64,000 nucleotides of DNA from Alkaliphilus sp. NP8 (GCA_015978205.1 JADWMM010000031.1:17503-81502), one strand, 5' to 3'. Positions 46,073-55,643 are shown, counted from the stretch's first letter. Notes: generated by a model from the sequence alone, not told the origin. Translations and numbers: made by a program.

Positions 46073-47545
46073 ATGAAAACTCTATTTTTATCTCCAAATG
46101 GAGACATATCTGATTCAAGATATATGAGGATACCTTTAGGAATTTTATACATTTCTTCTGTTTTAGAAGAAGATAACCATGAAATTAAAGTTGTTTGTGA
46201 TGACCTTTTTAAGTACACAGACGAGCAAATAAAGGATATTATTAGGGTTCAAAAACCTGAAATAGTAGGAATAACAACCGTTACGTGTAACTATAGAAAT
46301 GGAGCTAGGTTGGCTCGATTAATTAAGGAAGTTAGTGAAGATATAATTGTAATTATTGGAGGAGTGCATGTTTCTTTTACTTATAAAGAGACATTGAAAG
46401 AATACCCTGATATTGACTTTGTATGTATAGGTGAAGGGGAAATCACTTGTAAAGAGTTGTGGAATGAATTAGAGAATAATAAACACAAAGAAGTTCCAAT
46501 TGATCATTACTCAACAATCAAGGGATTAGCTTTTAGAGATAACAATAACAATATTATTGTAACTGAACCTAGAGGGTTTATTCAAGACTTAGATTCTATA
46601 CCTTTTCCTGCAAGACATTTAGTACCTGTTACAGAATACCAAAAATGTAATGTAGAAGCTCATATTTTTGCAAGTAGAGGCTGTGCATTTACTTGTAAAT
46701 TCTGTCTTCTGCCCAAAACGGAAGGTAACTTCAGAAAACGAGATCCCAAAAATGTAGTAGACGAAATTGAATATCTTTATAAAACTTATAACTATAGAGT
46801 ATTTAAGTTTGTTGATAACAGTTTTTCTACTGATAGAGAAACAATAATTAAAATTCTAAATGAAATAATGTCACGAAATTTAAATATTATATGGAGATGT
46901 CAGACAAGAATAGATTTACTTGATGAGGACATAATGACTCAAATGATGAAAGCAGGGTGCAAAGAAATACTAGTAGGTATTGAATCAGCATCTGACAGAG
47001 TTTTAAATGAGTTATATGGTAAAAATCTAAATGTAAATATTATAAGGGGGATTTTTAAGCAGGCTCGTGAAATGGGATTAGTTATGACACCATCGTTCGT
47101 TATTGGGCATCCTGATGAAACTGTTGAAGAGTTAGAAGCAACAAAAGATTTCATTGTTGAATTATACAAGGATAATTACAGACACCCTAGAATGTGTTAT
47201 CTAACTGCTTTTCCGGGAACAGCAATTTCAGACAGTGTTTTCGGTGGTGAGTTAAATTCTTTTATGGAAATATTTGATTGGGATAAATATACTCATATTT
47301 GCCCTACGTTAAGAACTAGATACATGTCAAGACATGAGCTAGCACGAATCTATGTTGAAGCACTAGCAGAAATTACTGATGCGAGTAAAGAAAGAAAAAT
47401 GAGACTATGGCCAGAGGAAGAAAGTATAGATCAATATAGTGCACCTAAGGTAATGTTATATGAAATGAAGGAAGGAATTATAAGAAAAAACAAAATAAGA
47501 ATTCAACACTTAGATTTGGGTATGGAAGTAGGGAAGATATTATAA
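46073..47545 (+). CDS. Cobalamin-binding radical SAM enzyme 2 (CX3CX2C)
   Basis: The product has 490 aa. The N-terminal cobalamin-binding domain (about 1-150) has PEIVGITTVTCNYRNGARLA, IIGGVHVSFT and VCIGEGE. The radical SAM motif SRGCAFTCKFC gives Cys 204, 208 and 211, with MKAGCKEILVGIESAS further on. It belongs to the large B12-dependent radical SAM class (methyltransferases and others). The stop overlaps the start of the PfkB gene (TAATG), so expression is coupled. The reaction cannot be told from the sequence. Confidence 0.88.
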   Translation: MKTLFLSPNGDISDSRYMRIPLGILYISSVLEEDNHEIKVVCDDLFKYTDEQIKDIIRVQKPEIVGITTVTCNYRNGARLARLIKEVSEDIIVIIGGVHVSFTYKETLKEYPDIDFVCIGEGEITCKELWNELENNKHKEVPIDHYSTIKGLAFRDNNNNIIVTEPRGFIQDLDSIPFPARHLVPVTEYQKCNVEAHIFASRGCAFTCKFCLLPKTEGNFRKRDPKNVVDEIEYLYKTYNYRVFKFVDNSFSTDRETIIKILNEIMSRNLNIIWRCQTRIDLLDEDIMTQMMKAGCKEILVGIESASDRVLNELYGKNLNVNIIRGIFKQAREMGLVMTPSFVIGHPDETVEELEATKDFIVELYKDNYRHPRMCYLTAFPGTAISDSVFGGELNSFMEIFDWDKYTHICPTLRTRYMSRHELARIYVEALAEITDASKERKMRLWPEEESIDQYSAPKVMLYEMKEGIIRKNKIRIQHLDLGMEVGKIL

Positions 47546-48471
47546 TGCGAAAAGTAGCATGCATTGGGGCATCTGTTGTAGATATACAAATTTTGGAATT
47601 TGATAAATTTCCAAACCAAGAACATAGGTTTCAAGTAATTAAAGAGGTTGTTTGGAATACTGGCGGATGTGCTTTAAATACATCCATCAACTTATCTAAA
47701 CTAAGAATAGAAACGGATCTATATAGCAATATAGGAAATGACGCTATGGGTGATTGGTTATTAGAAGAATGTAAGAAAAAAAACATAGTAACTGAAGAAG
47801 TATTTAGAAGTAATTGTAATACGTCATTTTCAATAATTACCATTGAAGAATCTGGAGAAAGAAATATATTACATTATCCTGGGTCTAATGAAGAATTAAG
47901 TATGCAAACATTAGATTTAAAGCAGTTTTTGAAATACGACGTAGTGTATATTGGTGGTGTTTATGGATTAAAACAATTTGACCTTGAAATTTCAAATTTT
48001 GTTAAAAAAATGAAATTAATAAATGAAGATATTACAATTATATTAGATGTAATTTACAATAAAGACATAGTTGATAGTAGCTTACTAGATAATGCATTTC
48101 CATATATCGATTTCTTTATTCCTAATTTTGATGAAGCCAAAAAACTCAGTAATAAAGACAATTTAGCTGATATAGGAGAATATTTTATTAATAAGGGAGT
48201 TAAAAATCTAATAATAACTCTAGCTGAAGAAGGGGTAGTTATCTTTAACAAACAAGGTAGTAAAAAGATAAAAACAATTCCTGTTAAAGCAATTGATAGT
48301 ACAGGAGCGGGAGATGCTTTTTCAGCAGGTTTTATAGCAGGAATAGTAAATGACTATAATTTAATTGATTGTATTACCCTAGCAAACAAAGTAGGTTCCA
48401 TCAGTACAATGTCCTATGGTGCCTCTAGTGATTTGTTAAGTTGGGATAAAATTAATAGCTTAAATCTATAA
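47545..48471 (+). CDS. PfkB/ribokinase-family carbohydrate kinase
   Basis: The product has 308 aa. PfkB signatures are GGCALNTSINLSKL (about residues 36-49) and the C-terminal DSTGAGDAFSAGFIAG (about 250-265) with the catalytic Asp in GAGD. Family members phosphorylate sugars, nucleosides or related alcohols. ATG 47545 overlaps the radical SAM stop by one base. With the split transketolase and aldolase genes it suggests a sugar-phosphate substrate; specificity is unknown. Confidence 0.85.
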   Translation: MRKVACIGASVVDIQILEFDKFPNQEHRFQVIKEVVWNTGGCALNTSINLSKLRIETDLYSNIGNDAMGDWLLEECKKKNIVTEEVFRSNCNTSFSIITIEESGERNILHYPGSNEELSMQTLDLKQFLKYDVVYIGGVYGLKQFDLEISNFVKKMKLINEDITIILDVIYNKDIVDSSLLDNAFPYIDFFIPNFDEAKKLSNKDNLADIGEYFINKGVKNLIITLAEEGVVIFNKQGSKKIKTIPVKAIDSTGAGDAFSAGFIAGIVNDYNLIDCITLANKVGSISTMSYGASSDLLSWDKINSLNL

Positions 48472-48495
48472 TTTCAAAAAGAGGTGATAAAGTCA

Positions 48496-49329
48496 ATGAT
48501 TAACGAAAAAATAATTAGTTTAAAAAAAATGGCGAATAAAATTAGAATGGATACTTTTAATAGTGTTATTGCTGCGAGTTCAGGGCATTTAGGTGGAAGC
48601 CTATCTATTATTGAAATATTGACAGTATTATACTTCGACGTAATGGATTTAAATGAAATGAAAAATGAAAAAGAAAGAGATAAACTTGTTTTATCTAAAG
48701 GTCATGGAGTACCTGCTTTATATGCAACATTGGCTAACAAAGGCATTATCGATAAGGAACTGTTAAATACCCTAAGAGATATTAATAGTCCACTTCAAGG
48801 ACATCCCGACTGTAGAAAAACTAAAGGACTTGATGTATCCTCAGGATCATTAGGACAAGGGTTATCGACAGGCTTAGGAATTGCATTAGCTCAAAAGTTA
48901 AGTAAACTACACTATAGAACATTTGTAATTTTGGGAGATGGAGAAATCAATGAAGGTCAGGTTTGGGAAGCTGCAATGTTTGCGGCTCACTACAAAGTCT
49001 GTAATTTGATCGCAATATTGGATGTAAATAAACTGCAACTAGATGGAGCCACTAATAAGGTTATTTCTCTTGGAGATATTTCAAGAAAATGGAAGGCATT
49101 TGGTTGGAATACCATAGCTGTAGACGGGCACTCAATCGAAGATTTATGCTATAAATTTAATACAATTCCTAATAATGGTCCAACTATAATTATAGCAGAT
49201 ACAATTAAGGGAAAAGGTATTTCTTTTATGGAGAATAATGTTGAATATCATGGAAAAATTCCAAATGATCATGAGGTGCTAATTGCAAGGAAGGAAATTG
49301 AAGAGGAGGGTAATATGTGGAGCATATGA
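48496..49329 (+). CDS. Transketolase N-terminal subunit (TPP-binding)
   Basis: AAAGAGGTGAT favours ATG 48496 (277 aa) over GTG 48484. Thiamine-diphosphate domain motifs are GHGVPALYA, SGSLGQGLSTGLGIAL and GDGEINEGQVWEA..NLIAILDVNKLQLDG. Together with the next gene it forms a two-subunit transketolase that moves two-carbon ketol units. The pair overlaps by 13 bp. Its place inside a peptide-modification cluster, rather than with the pentose pathway, points to a dedicated product. Confidence 0.9.
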   Translation: MINEKIISLKKMANKIRMDTFNSVIAASSGHLGGSLSIIEILTVLYFDVMDLNEMKNEKERDKLVLSKGHGVPALYATLANKGIIDKELLNTLRDINSPLQGHPDCRKTKGLDVSSGSLGQGLSTGLGIALAQKLSKLHYRTFVILGDGEINEGQVWEAAMFAAHYKVCNLIAILDVNKLQLDGATNKVISLGDISRKWKAFGWNTIAVDGHSIEDLCYKFNTIPNNGPTIIIADTIKGKGISFMENNVEYHGKIPNDHEVLIARKEIEEEGNMWSI

Positions 49330-50246
49330 TGACTGTAAATGAAAAATATGGGGCATCATTATTGGATTTAGCCGATAGACAAAATTTAATTGTAATAGAT
49401 GCTGATATATCAAGAGCCTCAAAAACTTACTTTTTTAAAGAAAAGTATCCAGACAGATTTTTTAACGCAGGGATTGCTGAACAAAACATGATGTCTATTG
49501 CATCTGGAATTGCAACAATGGGGTACATACCTATTACCCATTCATTAGCTAAATTTATAACCACTAGAGCGCTAGATCAGATAATTAATGGTATAGCTTA
49601 TCCAAATCTTAACGTTAAAATGGTAGGAATTTACGCTGGTTTATCGATAGGAAAAGATGGGGCAACTCATCAGGCATTAGAAGATATTGCAGTATTAAAT
49701 ACTATTCCTAACATGACAATTGTTTGTCCTGGGAGTATGGAGGAAGTAGAAGAACTATTGAAACAATCTCTAGATGTTAACCAACCAACCTATATTAGGC
49801 TATGTGCAGGATTAACACCAAAGCTTGCCAACGATTACATTAAATTTGGAGAGGCAAACAGATTAACAACTGGCACAAAAGTAACCGTTATTTCTACTGG
49901 AGTATTAACTGATTTTATATATGAAGTAATAACTGAAAATAATTTAGTTGATAAAGTAGAACTAATACACATACATACAATAAAGCCTATAGCAACAGAT
50001 ACTATTGTGACAAGTGCATTAAAAACTAAAAATGTTTTGACTATTGAAGATCATAATCTAATAGGTGGATTAGGTAGTATTGTAACAGACGCATTATCGA
50101 AACATTATAGTGAGGTTCAGATAAAGAAGATAGGTATCAATGATGTATTTGGCTGCTCTGGGAGCGTTGAAGATTTATACCATAAATATGGATTATCAAA
50201 GAAACATATCTTAGAATATATAACAGAAGCCATAAAAGCTATTTAA
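49317..50246 (+). CDS. Transketolase C-terminal subunit
   Basis: The start is GTG 49317 behind GAGGAGGG, inside the end of the N-subunit gene (309 aa). The pyrimidine-binding domain shows FFNAGIAEQNMMSIASGIA (the Glu that activates thiamine) and KDGATHQALEDIAVL. A C-terminal transketolase domain with TIEDHNLIGGLGS follows. It is the usual partner of the TPP-binding subunit. An 87-bp gap with a GGGGGAT ribosome site separates it from the aldolase homologue. Confidence 0.9.
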   Translation: MEHMMTVNEKYGASLLDLADRQNLIVIDADISRASKTYFFKEKYPDRFFNAGIAEQNMMSIASGIATMGYIPITHSLAKFITTRALDQIINGIAYPNLNVKMVGIYAGLSIGKDGATHQALEDIAVLNTIPNMTIVCPGSMEEVEELLKQSLDVNQPTYIRLCAGLTPKLANDYIKFGEANRLTTGTKVTVISTGVLTDFIYEVITENNLVDKVELIHIHTIKPIATDTIVTSALKTKNVLTIEDHNLIGGLGSIVTDALSKHYSEVQIKKIGINDVFGCSGSVEDLYHKYGLSKKHILEYITEAIKAI

Positions 50247-50333
50247 ATTATATTTAGTTGCTTACTAAAGGTCTATACTTTCATTCATAGTTTTGCTTAT
50301 TTTTATAGTCTAATATAGTTAAAGGGGGATCAA

Positions 50334-51092
50334 ATGAATATTAGAAAAGAATTATTTAAAAAACGATTGCTTGATAATGTATTTACTATTTTTTCTAATG
50401 TAAGTTATCCACTCATATATGGTAGATCTGATAACTTAGCATCTGCTCAGGTGGTTTATAATGATATGACTGATATAGTTGATAACATCATTATGACACC
50501 AGGGCAATATATGAGAATTGAAAATTGTGTTAATAAAAGTAAATTTTTAACGGGAATTAGATGTGACTGGATGGATTTGAAAAGGAATGACTATTCTCTG
50601 ATAAAAAGCAGAGAATTTCAGCATGAAGTTTTATTTGAAACAGAATATCTTAATTTTTTAGGAGCAGAATTTGCCTATACAAGCTTTCTTGTAGGAGGAG
50701 AAGAGTATACAGAAATTAAGGAGTTAAAGTTATTGTCAAGTCTTATCCATCATCAAATGGGTAATGCAATACCAGTTATAGCAGAGATAGTACCAGTAGG
50801 AGAAAAAATTAATGATAATAACATAAGTGGTGCTGTAAAATTGGCTATTAGTATAATACAAGAACTTGGGGTAGATGCGATTTCAATACCTTATGTTAAT
50901 TTTGAAAGTGTTAAAGAAATTAAGACCTTTGCTAAAAGGCCGATACTATTAAAAATTAACAGTAATAATAAGTCAGAAATAATAGAAAATATAAATCAAG
51001 CAAAAAAATATATTGATGGTGTTGTACTTGGAGAAAACTTCTTTTCCTTACATGATTATAGGGATACTATAAAGATGTTAAAAAATATTTAA
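50334..51092 (+). CDS. DhnA-type aldolase homologue lacking the Schiff-base Lys
   Basis: The 252-aa protein is a paralogue of the next gene's aldolase domain: MTPGQYMRIENCVN parallels ISPGQLENYRD, and IRCDWMDLKRND parallels LRVDWMNALRLG. At the position of the catalytic Lys (DMLKIPY in the paralogue) it has DAISIPY, and the N-terminal AIDHG motif is replaced. It is therefore probably catalytically dead or altered, possibly a scaffold or regulatory partner of the active aldolase. Confidence 0.7.
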   Translation: MNIRKELFKKRLLDNVFTIFSNVSYPLIYGRSDNLASAQVVYNDMTDIVDNIIMTPGQYMRIENCVNKSKFLTGIRCDWMDLKRNDYSLIKSREFQHEVLFETEYLNFLGAEFAYTSFLVGGEEYTEIKELKLLSSLIHHQMGNAIPVIAEIVPVGEKINDNNISGAVKLAISIIQELGVDAISIPYVNFESVKEIKTFAKRPILLKINSNNKSEIIENINQAKKYIDGVVLGENFFSLHDYRDTIKMLKNI

Positions 51093-51147
51093 ACAAATAA
51101 AATCAATTAATCTTAAGGATAATCAGTATTGAAAAGGAGGAGGGTTT

Positions 51148-52344
51148 ATGTATATAAAAAAACAAAGGAAAGTAAATAGAATTCTAAATAATGGTTTATC
51201 AGTATGCATAGCTATTGATCACGGACTAATGTCTGACCCTACCAACAATGTTACTAATATAGAAAGTATATTAAAAAGTGTAATCAAAGGAGGAGCAGAT
51301 GGAATTTTAATTAGTCCTGGTCAATTAGAAAATTATAGAGATCTTTTTAATGTTCCCAATTCTCCTGCAATAATTCTAAGAGTTGACTGGATGAATGCAC
51401 TGAGGTTAGGAAAAGTTAATGATAAAAATGCTGTACCTTCAAAACAACTAATGCATACGAGTATTGTATCAATTGAAAAAGCAGTAGAATATGGAGCAGA
51501 TGCTGTTGTAGCTTATTATGTACTTGGGTATAATAAAGAGTTAGAACTTCAAACATTAATTAATTGTACAAATATTGCTAAGGAGTGTCACAGGCACGGT
51601 ATAGTATTCATTATGGAGCCCATGATTATCAAAGGGAATGTAAATGGCAGTTATGACGCTATGATACTGGCTGATGCAGCAAGGATTTCGCAAGAAATTG
51701 GAGCTGATATGCTTAAAATACCATATACTGGAGATGAAACTACTTTCAGATACTTGGCAAAAGATATTCATATCCCTATTTTAGTTTTAGGAGGTGCCAG
51801 TTCAAAGAAAAAAGAAGACAGTTTTACGATAATAAGTGAAGCTATAAATGCTGGTGCCTCAGGCTTAATATTTGGTAGAAAAGTCACCTGTGATAAAAAT
51901 CCTGAAGAATTAGTAGGTAACATAGTTAATTTTATACATGGAAACCAGAAAATAGAGGAATTTATAAAAATAAATAATGATAATTTTAGATTAAAGTTTG
52001 ATAGTAGTAAGTGTACAGGATGCCGTATGTGTATAAGTATTTGCGCGTATTCTAATGGTGGAAATAAACTATTTACTACAAAAGATGAATTTAATTATAA
52101 TGTATTTGTTTGTGATAAGTGTGGTGTATGTGAAAAAAATTGTCCATCAAAATCAATCAAAATAGGAAAAAGAATTGAGATTCTTGAAACTTGCATTTTA
52201 TGCGGGAAATGTGTGGAGTTATGCCCACAAGGAATATTAAAAATAGAGAATAACCAAATCAGTTACTGTTCCTATTGCGATGGAATTGAATGTAAGTGTG
52301 AGACTTGGTGTCCAGAAAATGCTTTGACAAGGGAGACTATATAA
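51148..52344 (+). CDS. DhnA/LsrF-type class I aldolase fused to a polyferredoxin
   Basis: The product has 398 aa. Residues 1 to about 272 form a DeoC/FbaB-type TIM barrel: VCIAIDHGLMSDP, ILRVDWMNALRLG, FIMEPMI and DMLKIPYTGDETTF, with the likely Schiff-base Lys at about 190. Residues about 288-398 carry four iron-sulfur Cys clusters (CTGCRMCISIC, CDKCGVCEKNCP, CILCGKCVELCP, CSYCDGIECKCETWCP). This is an uncommon fusion. Its TAA overlaps the AOR start (TAATG), suggesting that the aldehyde and electrons are passed within one complex. Confidence 0.85.
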   Translation: MYIKKQRKVNRILNNGLSVCIAIDHGLMSDPTNNVTNIESILKSVIKGGADGILISPGQLENYRDLFNVPNSPAIILRVDWMNALRLGKVNDKNAVPSKQLMHTSIVSIEKAVEYGADAVVAYYVLGYNKELELQTLINCTNIAKECHRHGIVFIMEPMIIKGNVNGSYDAMILADAARISQEIGADMLKIPYTGDETTFRYLAKDIHIPILVLGGASSKKKEDSFTIISEAINAGASGLIFGRKVTCDKNPEELVGNIVNFIHGNQKIEEFIKINNDNFRLKFDSSKCTGCRMCISICAYSNGGNKLFTTKDEFNYNVFVCDKCGVCEKNCPSKSIKIGKRIEILETCILCGKCVELCPQGILKIENNQISYCSYCDGIECKCETWCPENALTRETI

Positions 52345-54068
52345 TGTGCATGTATGGAAATAAGGGTAAACTATTACGTATTAATTTAACAAATAGAGTT
52401 TTTTATACAGAAGAAATAGAAGAAGAAGTCTACATTAAATATTTGGGAGGCATGGGATTAGCTACATACTATATGAATAAAGAACTTAATGGGCAAGAAG
52501 ATCCATTAAGTGAACAAAATAAAATCTTTATAGCAGTAGGAGCATTAACTGGTACAATTGCTCCTACCAGTAGTCGCTTTGGGTTATACACAAAAAGCCC
52601 CGCTACTAATGGATTTCTGGAATCTTACTGTGGTGGAAATTTTGGGCTTGAACTAAAACGGTGTGGTTTTGACTTACTAATAATTGAAGGTAAAGGCGAA
52701 GGTTTACTTTATTTAGAAATTAAAAATAATACAGTTAAATTTCACTCTGCTAAGAGTATAAAGGAATTTAAAAGCAAAGAACTCATTCAGTATTCAAAGG
52801 AAAAATATGAAGGCTTTGAAAATCTTTATATTGGCCCAGCAGGTGAGAGACAGGCTATAATCTCCAGTGTTTTTTCAGATGTACGATGCGGTGGTAGGGG
52901 CGGAGCTGGTGCCGTTTTGGGGCATAAGAATCTGAAAGCAATATTTATAAAAGGGACTAAAGAGGTATCTGTTTCAAATAAAGAACTATTTGAGCAAACA
53001 GTTACAGCTGTTTCTAGAGACTTAAGGGGAAGTAAACCTTTAAACCACCTTAAGAAGTATGGTACCAGTAATATAATTGATGTTTTAAACATTACAGAAG
53101 CTTTACCAAATAAAAATTATCAAAATAAAAAGGTAGATAATATTGAGAATCTATTACCAGAAAAAATTTCTAAGGCATTCGTTAAGAATATTGCTTGTCA
53201 TAATTGTCCAATTTCCTGTAGTAAAGTCTCAAAGTTAAAAATTGGAGAAAAAGAATATTATTTAGATGGACCTGAGTATGAGACAATTTGGGCATTTGGA
53301 ATTAACTGTGATGTGTATAATCTTGATACGGTGATTAAAGCTAACATCCTATGTGATGAATATGGAGTAGATACTATTAGTACAGGAAATATTATAGCGT
53401 TTGTTATGGAACTCTATCAAAGAAAAATTATAGATAAAGATTTTCTTGAAGGTATTGAGGCTGACTGGGGAAATAGTGAAGCAGTATTGGCTCTAGCGGA
53501 GAAAATTTGTAAGGGTGAAGGTATTGGATTATTGTTACAAAATGGAGTTAAAAACATTGCTACTGAATTGAATGCAGGTAGTGATTTTGCTATGCAAGTA
53601 AAGGGTTTAGAGATGCCAGCATTTCACCCATCCGGAAATTATGGTATTTCACTAGGATATGCGATTAGTGCAAGAGGTGCCTGTCACTTACATGGTGCTG
53701 TTTTATCTGAATTATTTGGAGGTGCAAATCGAGAAAATGTTAAGGATAAAACAGATATGGTTTTGAAAAATACAGCATTGTGTAATATTATTAACTCGGC
53801 AATACTATGTTATTTCACAGTAAATGGTATAGGATTAAAAGAAATATACTACATGCACAAATACTGCACAGGGATAGAATACGATGGACCCCATGAATTA
53901 GAAAATATAGGTATTAGAATAGCTAAAATGGCGAAAGAGTTTAATGCAAAATGTGGAATTGATAAGAAACAGGACACTCTTCCAAAGAGGGTTTTTTCTA
54001 ACGGTACGGATAAAGATAAACTTAAAAATCTTGTAAATGAGTATAATAATTATATTTTTAATTTTTAA
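52344..54068 (+). CDS. Aldehyde:ferredoxin oxidoreductase-family tungsten enzyme
   Basis: I start at ATG 52344 (574 aa), which overlaps the previous stop; an earlier in-frame start at 52,305 lies inside the aldolase-ferredoxin. AOR-family features are KYLGGMGLATYYM, RFGLYTKSPATNGFLES, GGRGGAGAVLGHKNLKAI, the cluster motif CHNCPISC and a late Cys in NSAILCYF. Family members bind a tungsten (or molybdenum) bis-pyranopterin and oxidise aldehydes to acids with ferredoxin as acceptor. Adjacent polyferredoxin and aldolase domains fit this. Confidence 0.88.
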   Translation: MCMYGNKGKLLRINLTNRVFYTEEIEEEVYIKYLGGMGLATYYMNKELNGQEDPLSEQNKIFIAVGALTGTIAPTSSRFGLYTKSPATNGFLESYCGGNFGLELKRCGFDLLIIEGKGEGLLYLEIKNNTVKFHSAKSIKEFKSKELIQYSKEKYEGFENLYIGPAGERQAIISSVFSDVRCGGRGGAGAVLGHKNLKAIFIKGTKEVSVSNKELFEQTVTAVSRDLRGSKPLNHLKKYGTSNIIDVLNITEALPNKNYQNKKVDNIENLLPEKISKAFVKNIACHNCPISCSKVSKLKIGEKEYYLDGPEYETIWAFGINCDVYNLDTVIKANILCDEYGVDTISTGNIIAFVMELYQRKIIDKDFLEGIEADWGNSEAVLALAEKICKGEGIGLLLQNGVKNIATELNAGSDFAMQVKGLEMPAFHPSGNYGISLGYAISARGACHLHGAVLSELFGGANRENVKDKTDMVLKNTALCNIINSAILCYFTVNGIGLKEIYYMHKYCTGIEYDGPHELENIGIRIAKMAKEFNAKCGIDKKQDTLPKRVFSNGTDKDKLKNLVNEYNNYIFNF

Positions 54069-54170
54069 GAATAGTATTACTGTCTTTTTAGAAATTAAAT
54101 TTTACTAGATTGTAACCTGAGGTATCAAAGGTGATATACAGCATTTATAAGTATGCGAGGTGGGAGACGT

Positions 54171-54818
54171 ATGTTAATTCAAAAAAAATGGTTTTATAAG
54201 CAACAAGCATTACAATTACAAAAAAATTTAAAATTAAATAATATAGATGCACAGATATTTGATGATGGAATACAAGCTAAGTCTAAAATTTTATCTTTGA
54301 TATGTGAAAATGATCTTGTTGGGTTTGGAGGTTCTAAAACGATTCAACAAATTGGTCTTCTAGAAGGACTTAGCAATGGTAAGTACAATATTTTAGATAG
54401 ATTTGACAAATCCCTTTCTAAAGATGAAAAGTGGGAATTACAGAGAAAAGCACTTTTATCAGATATATTTATTACGGGAACAAATGCAATTGCAATAACA
54501 GGCGAATTAGTTAATGTGGATCACTCTGGCAATAGAGTAGCTGGAATGATTTACGGCCCAAATAAAGTATTTATTGTTATTGGGGCCAATAAAATTTGTA
54601 GTGATATTAATAGTGCCCTTCATAGAGCAACTAAGTATGCTTCACCAATAAATGCTAAAAGGGCAGAGAAGGATCATAATGCACCATGTTTAGCAGTTGG
54701 AAAATGTATTAATTGTAACTCTAGTGAAAGTATTTGTAATCATACTGTAATTACAAAAAGGCAATACAAGAAAAATAGGGTTACAGTATTTATCGTTCTT
54801 GAAGAGTTAGGCTTCTAA
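54171..54818 (+). CDS. LUD-domain protein
   Basis: GAGGTGGGAG supports ATG 54171 (215 aa). LUD-family signatures are VGFGGSKTIQQIGL, DIFITGTNAIAITGELVNVD and the C-terminal Cys cluster APCLAVGKCINCNSSESIC. Related proteins (LutC/LutB region, DUF162) take part in lactate oxidation, but many family members next to redox enzymes are uncharacterised. Close behind the AOR it is probably part of the same pathway, perhaps as an electron or aldehyde-handling partner. Confidence 0.75.
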   Translation: MLIQKKWFYKQQALQLQKNLKLNNIDAQIFDDGIQAKSKILSLICENDLVGFGGSKTIQQIGLLEGLSNGKYNILDRFDKSLSKDEKWELQRKALLSDIFITGTNAIAITGELVNVDHSGNRVAGMIYGPNKVFIVIGANKICSDINSALHRATKYASPINAKRAEKDHNAPCLAVGKCINCNSSESICNHTVITKRQYKKNRVTVFIVLEELGF

Positions 54819-54917
54819 TATTATTCATCATCATAAGTTAAAAAGACTTGTGGTAATAAATCAAGATTAAAATAGGTAACTTGGTGCTATATTTGCAAAA
54901 ATATTTTCAAAAAGGAA

Positions 54918-55305
54918 TTATTTAATAAATCTATTGAAACGGTCAAAGCGAAAAAAAGCTGCAATAGAATAATAATCTATTTTGTCTGTTTTATTTTCTT
55001 CAAAAATATCATTAGAGCGATGAATATACATTGGATTCATGCAACAGCTTCGATTTCTGAGGCCCTAAGCCTAAAGTCTTCTGCTAGGAATGTTAACGGA
55101 TTAAAGCTATAAACAGAAATGGCGTCAATCCCTATGATGATCCGTTCATACTGGATATGTTAGTGAATTGAGTAGTAAGCTCTTTGATCTTACTAGCACT
55201 GATAACCTTGTTTAGTAGTAAAATTTCAAGCAACATATTATCTTTACTGTTGAAAAAACAAGTGTTAAGTTTTTCAGAACTAATATCAATACCAAGAACT
55301 TTGAA
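54918..55305 (-). pseudogene. IS110-family transposase remnant (5' part)
   Basis: On the minus strand three short frames line up as the N-terminal RuvC-like domain of an IS110 recombinase. They are FKVLGIDISSEKLNTCFF; then ERIIIGIDAISVYSFNPLTF with LRASEIEAVA; then NPMYIHRSNDIFEENKTDKI with IAAFFRFDRF. Frameshifts and stops separate them and the C-terminal Ser-containing domain is missing, so it is dead. It separates the peptide-pathway cluster from the MFS gene. Confidence 0.75.
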
Positions 55306-55634
55306 TAGCTTGGATGCTGAAATCTACCACTAGCTACCAACATAATGGTAACTAACTGACCTATGAGTATTTTATGCGTACTTATTATAAACCGCTATGA
55401 AGCTGCTAACATTGGATATGACAAGCAAGAGATACAGCTTGTGAGTTTGCAGTACAATTGTTCGTTGAGAGACAGTACTCTAATACAGTCTTATTACAGG
55501 ATATCATAGCCTTAATCTATATAGGTCCTTATTCCATATTTTTATTATCTAAGAATAAGCACCTATGTTCAGGTTTATAGATTAAAATTTATTATACAAT
55601 CTTGTGTTACAGCATACACGAGATATTTTAAGGA
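55306..55634 (+). other. Gap between IS110 remnant and MFS gene
   Basis: A 329-bp stretch with no ORF. The part nearest the transposase remnant may be the old non-coding end of the IS110 element, where intact members encode a guide (bridge) RNA; that is inference only. The strip just before 55,634 holds AAGGAG for the MFS gene. No good promoter was recognised. Confidence 0.35.
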
Positions 55635-55643
55635 GTGGGGATA

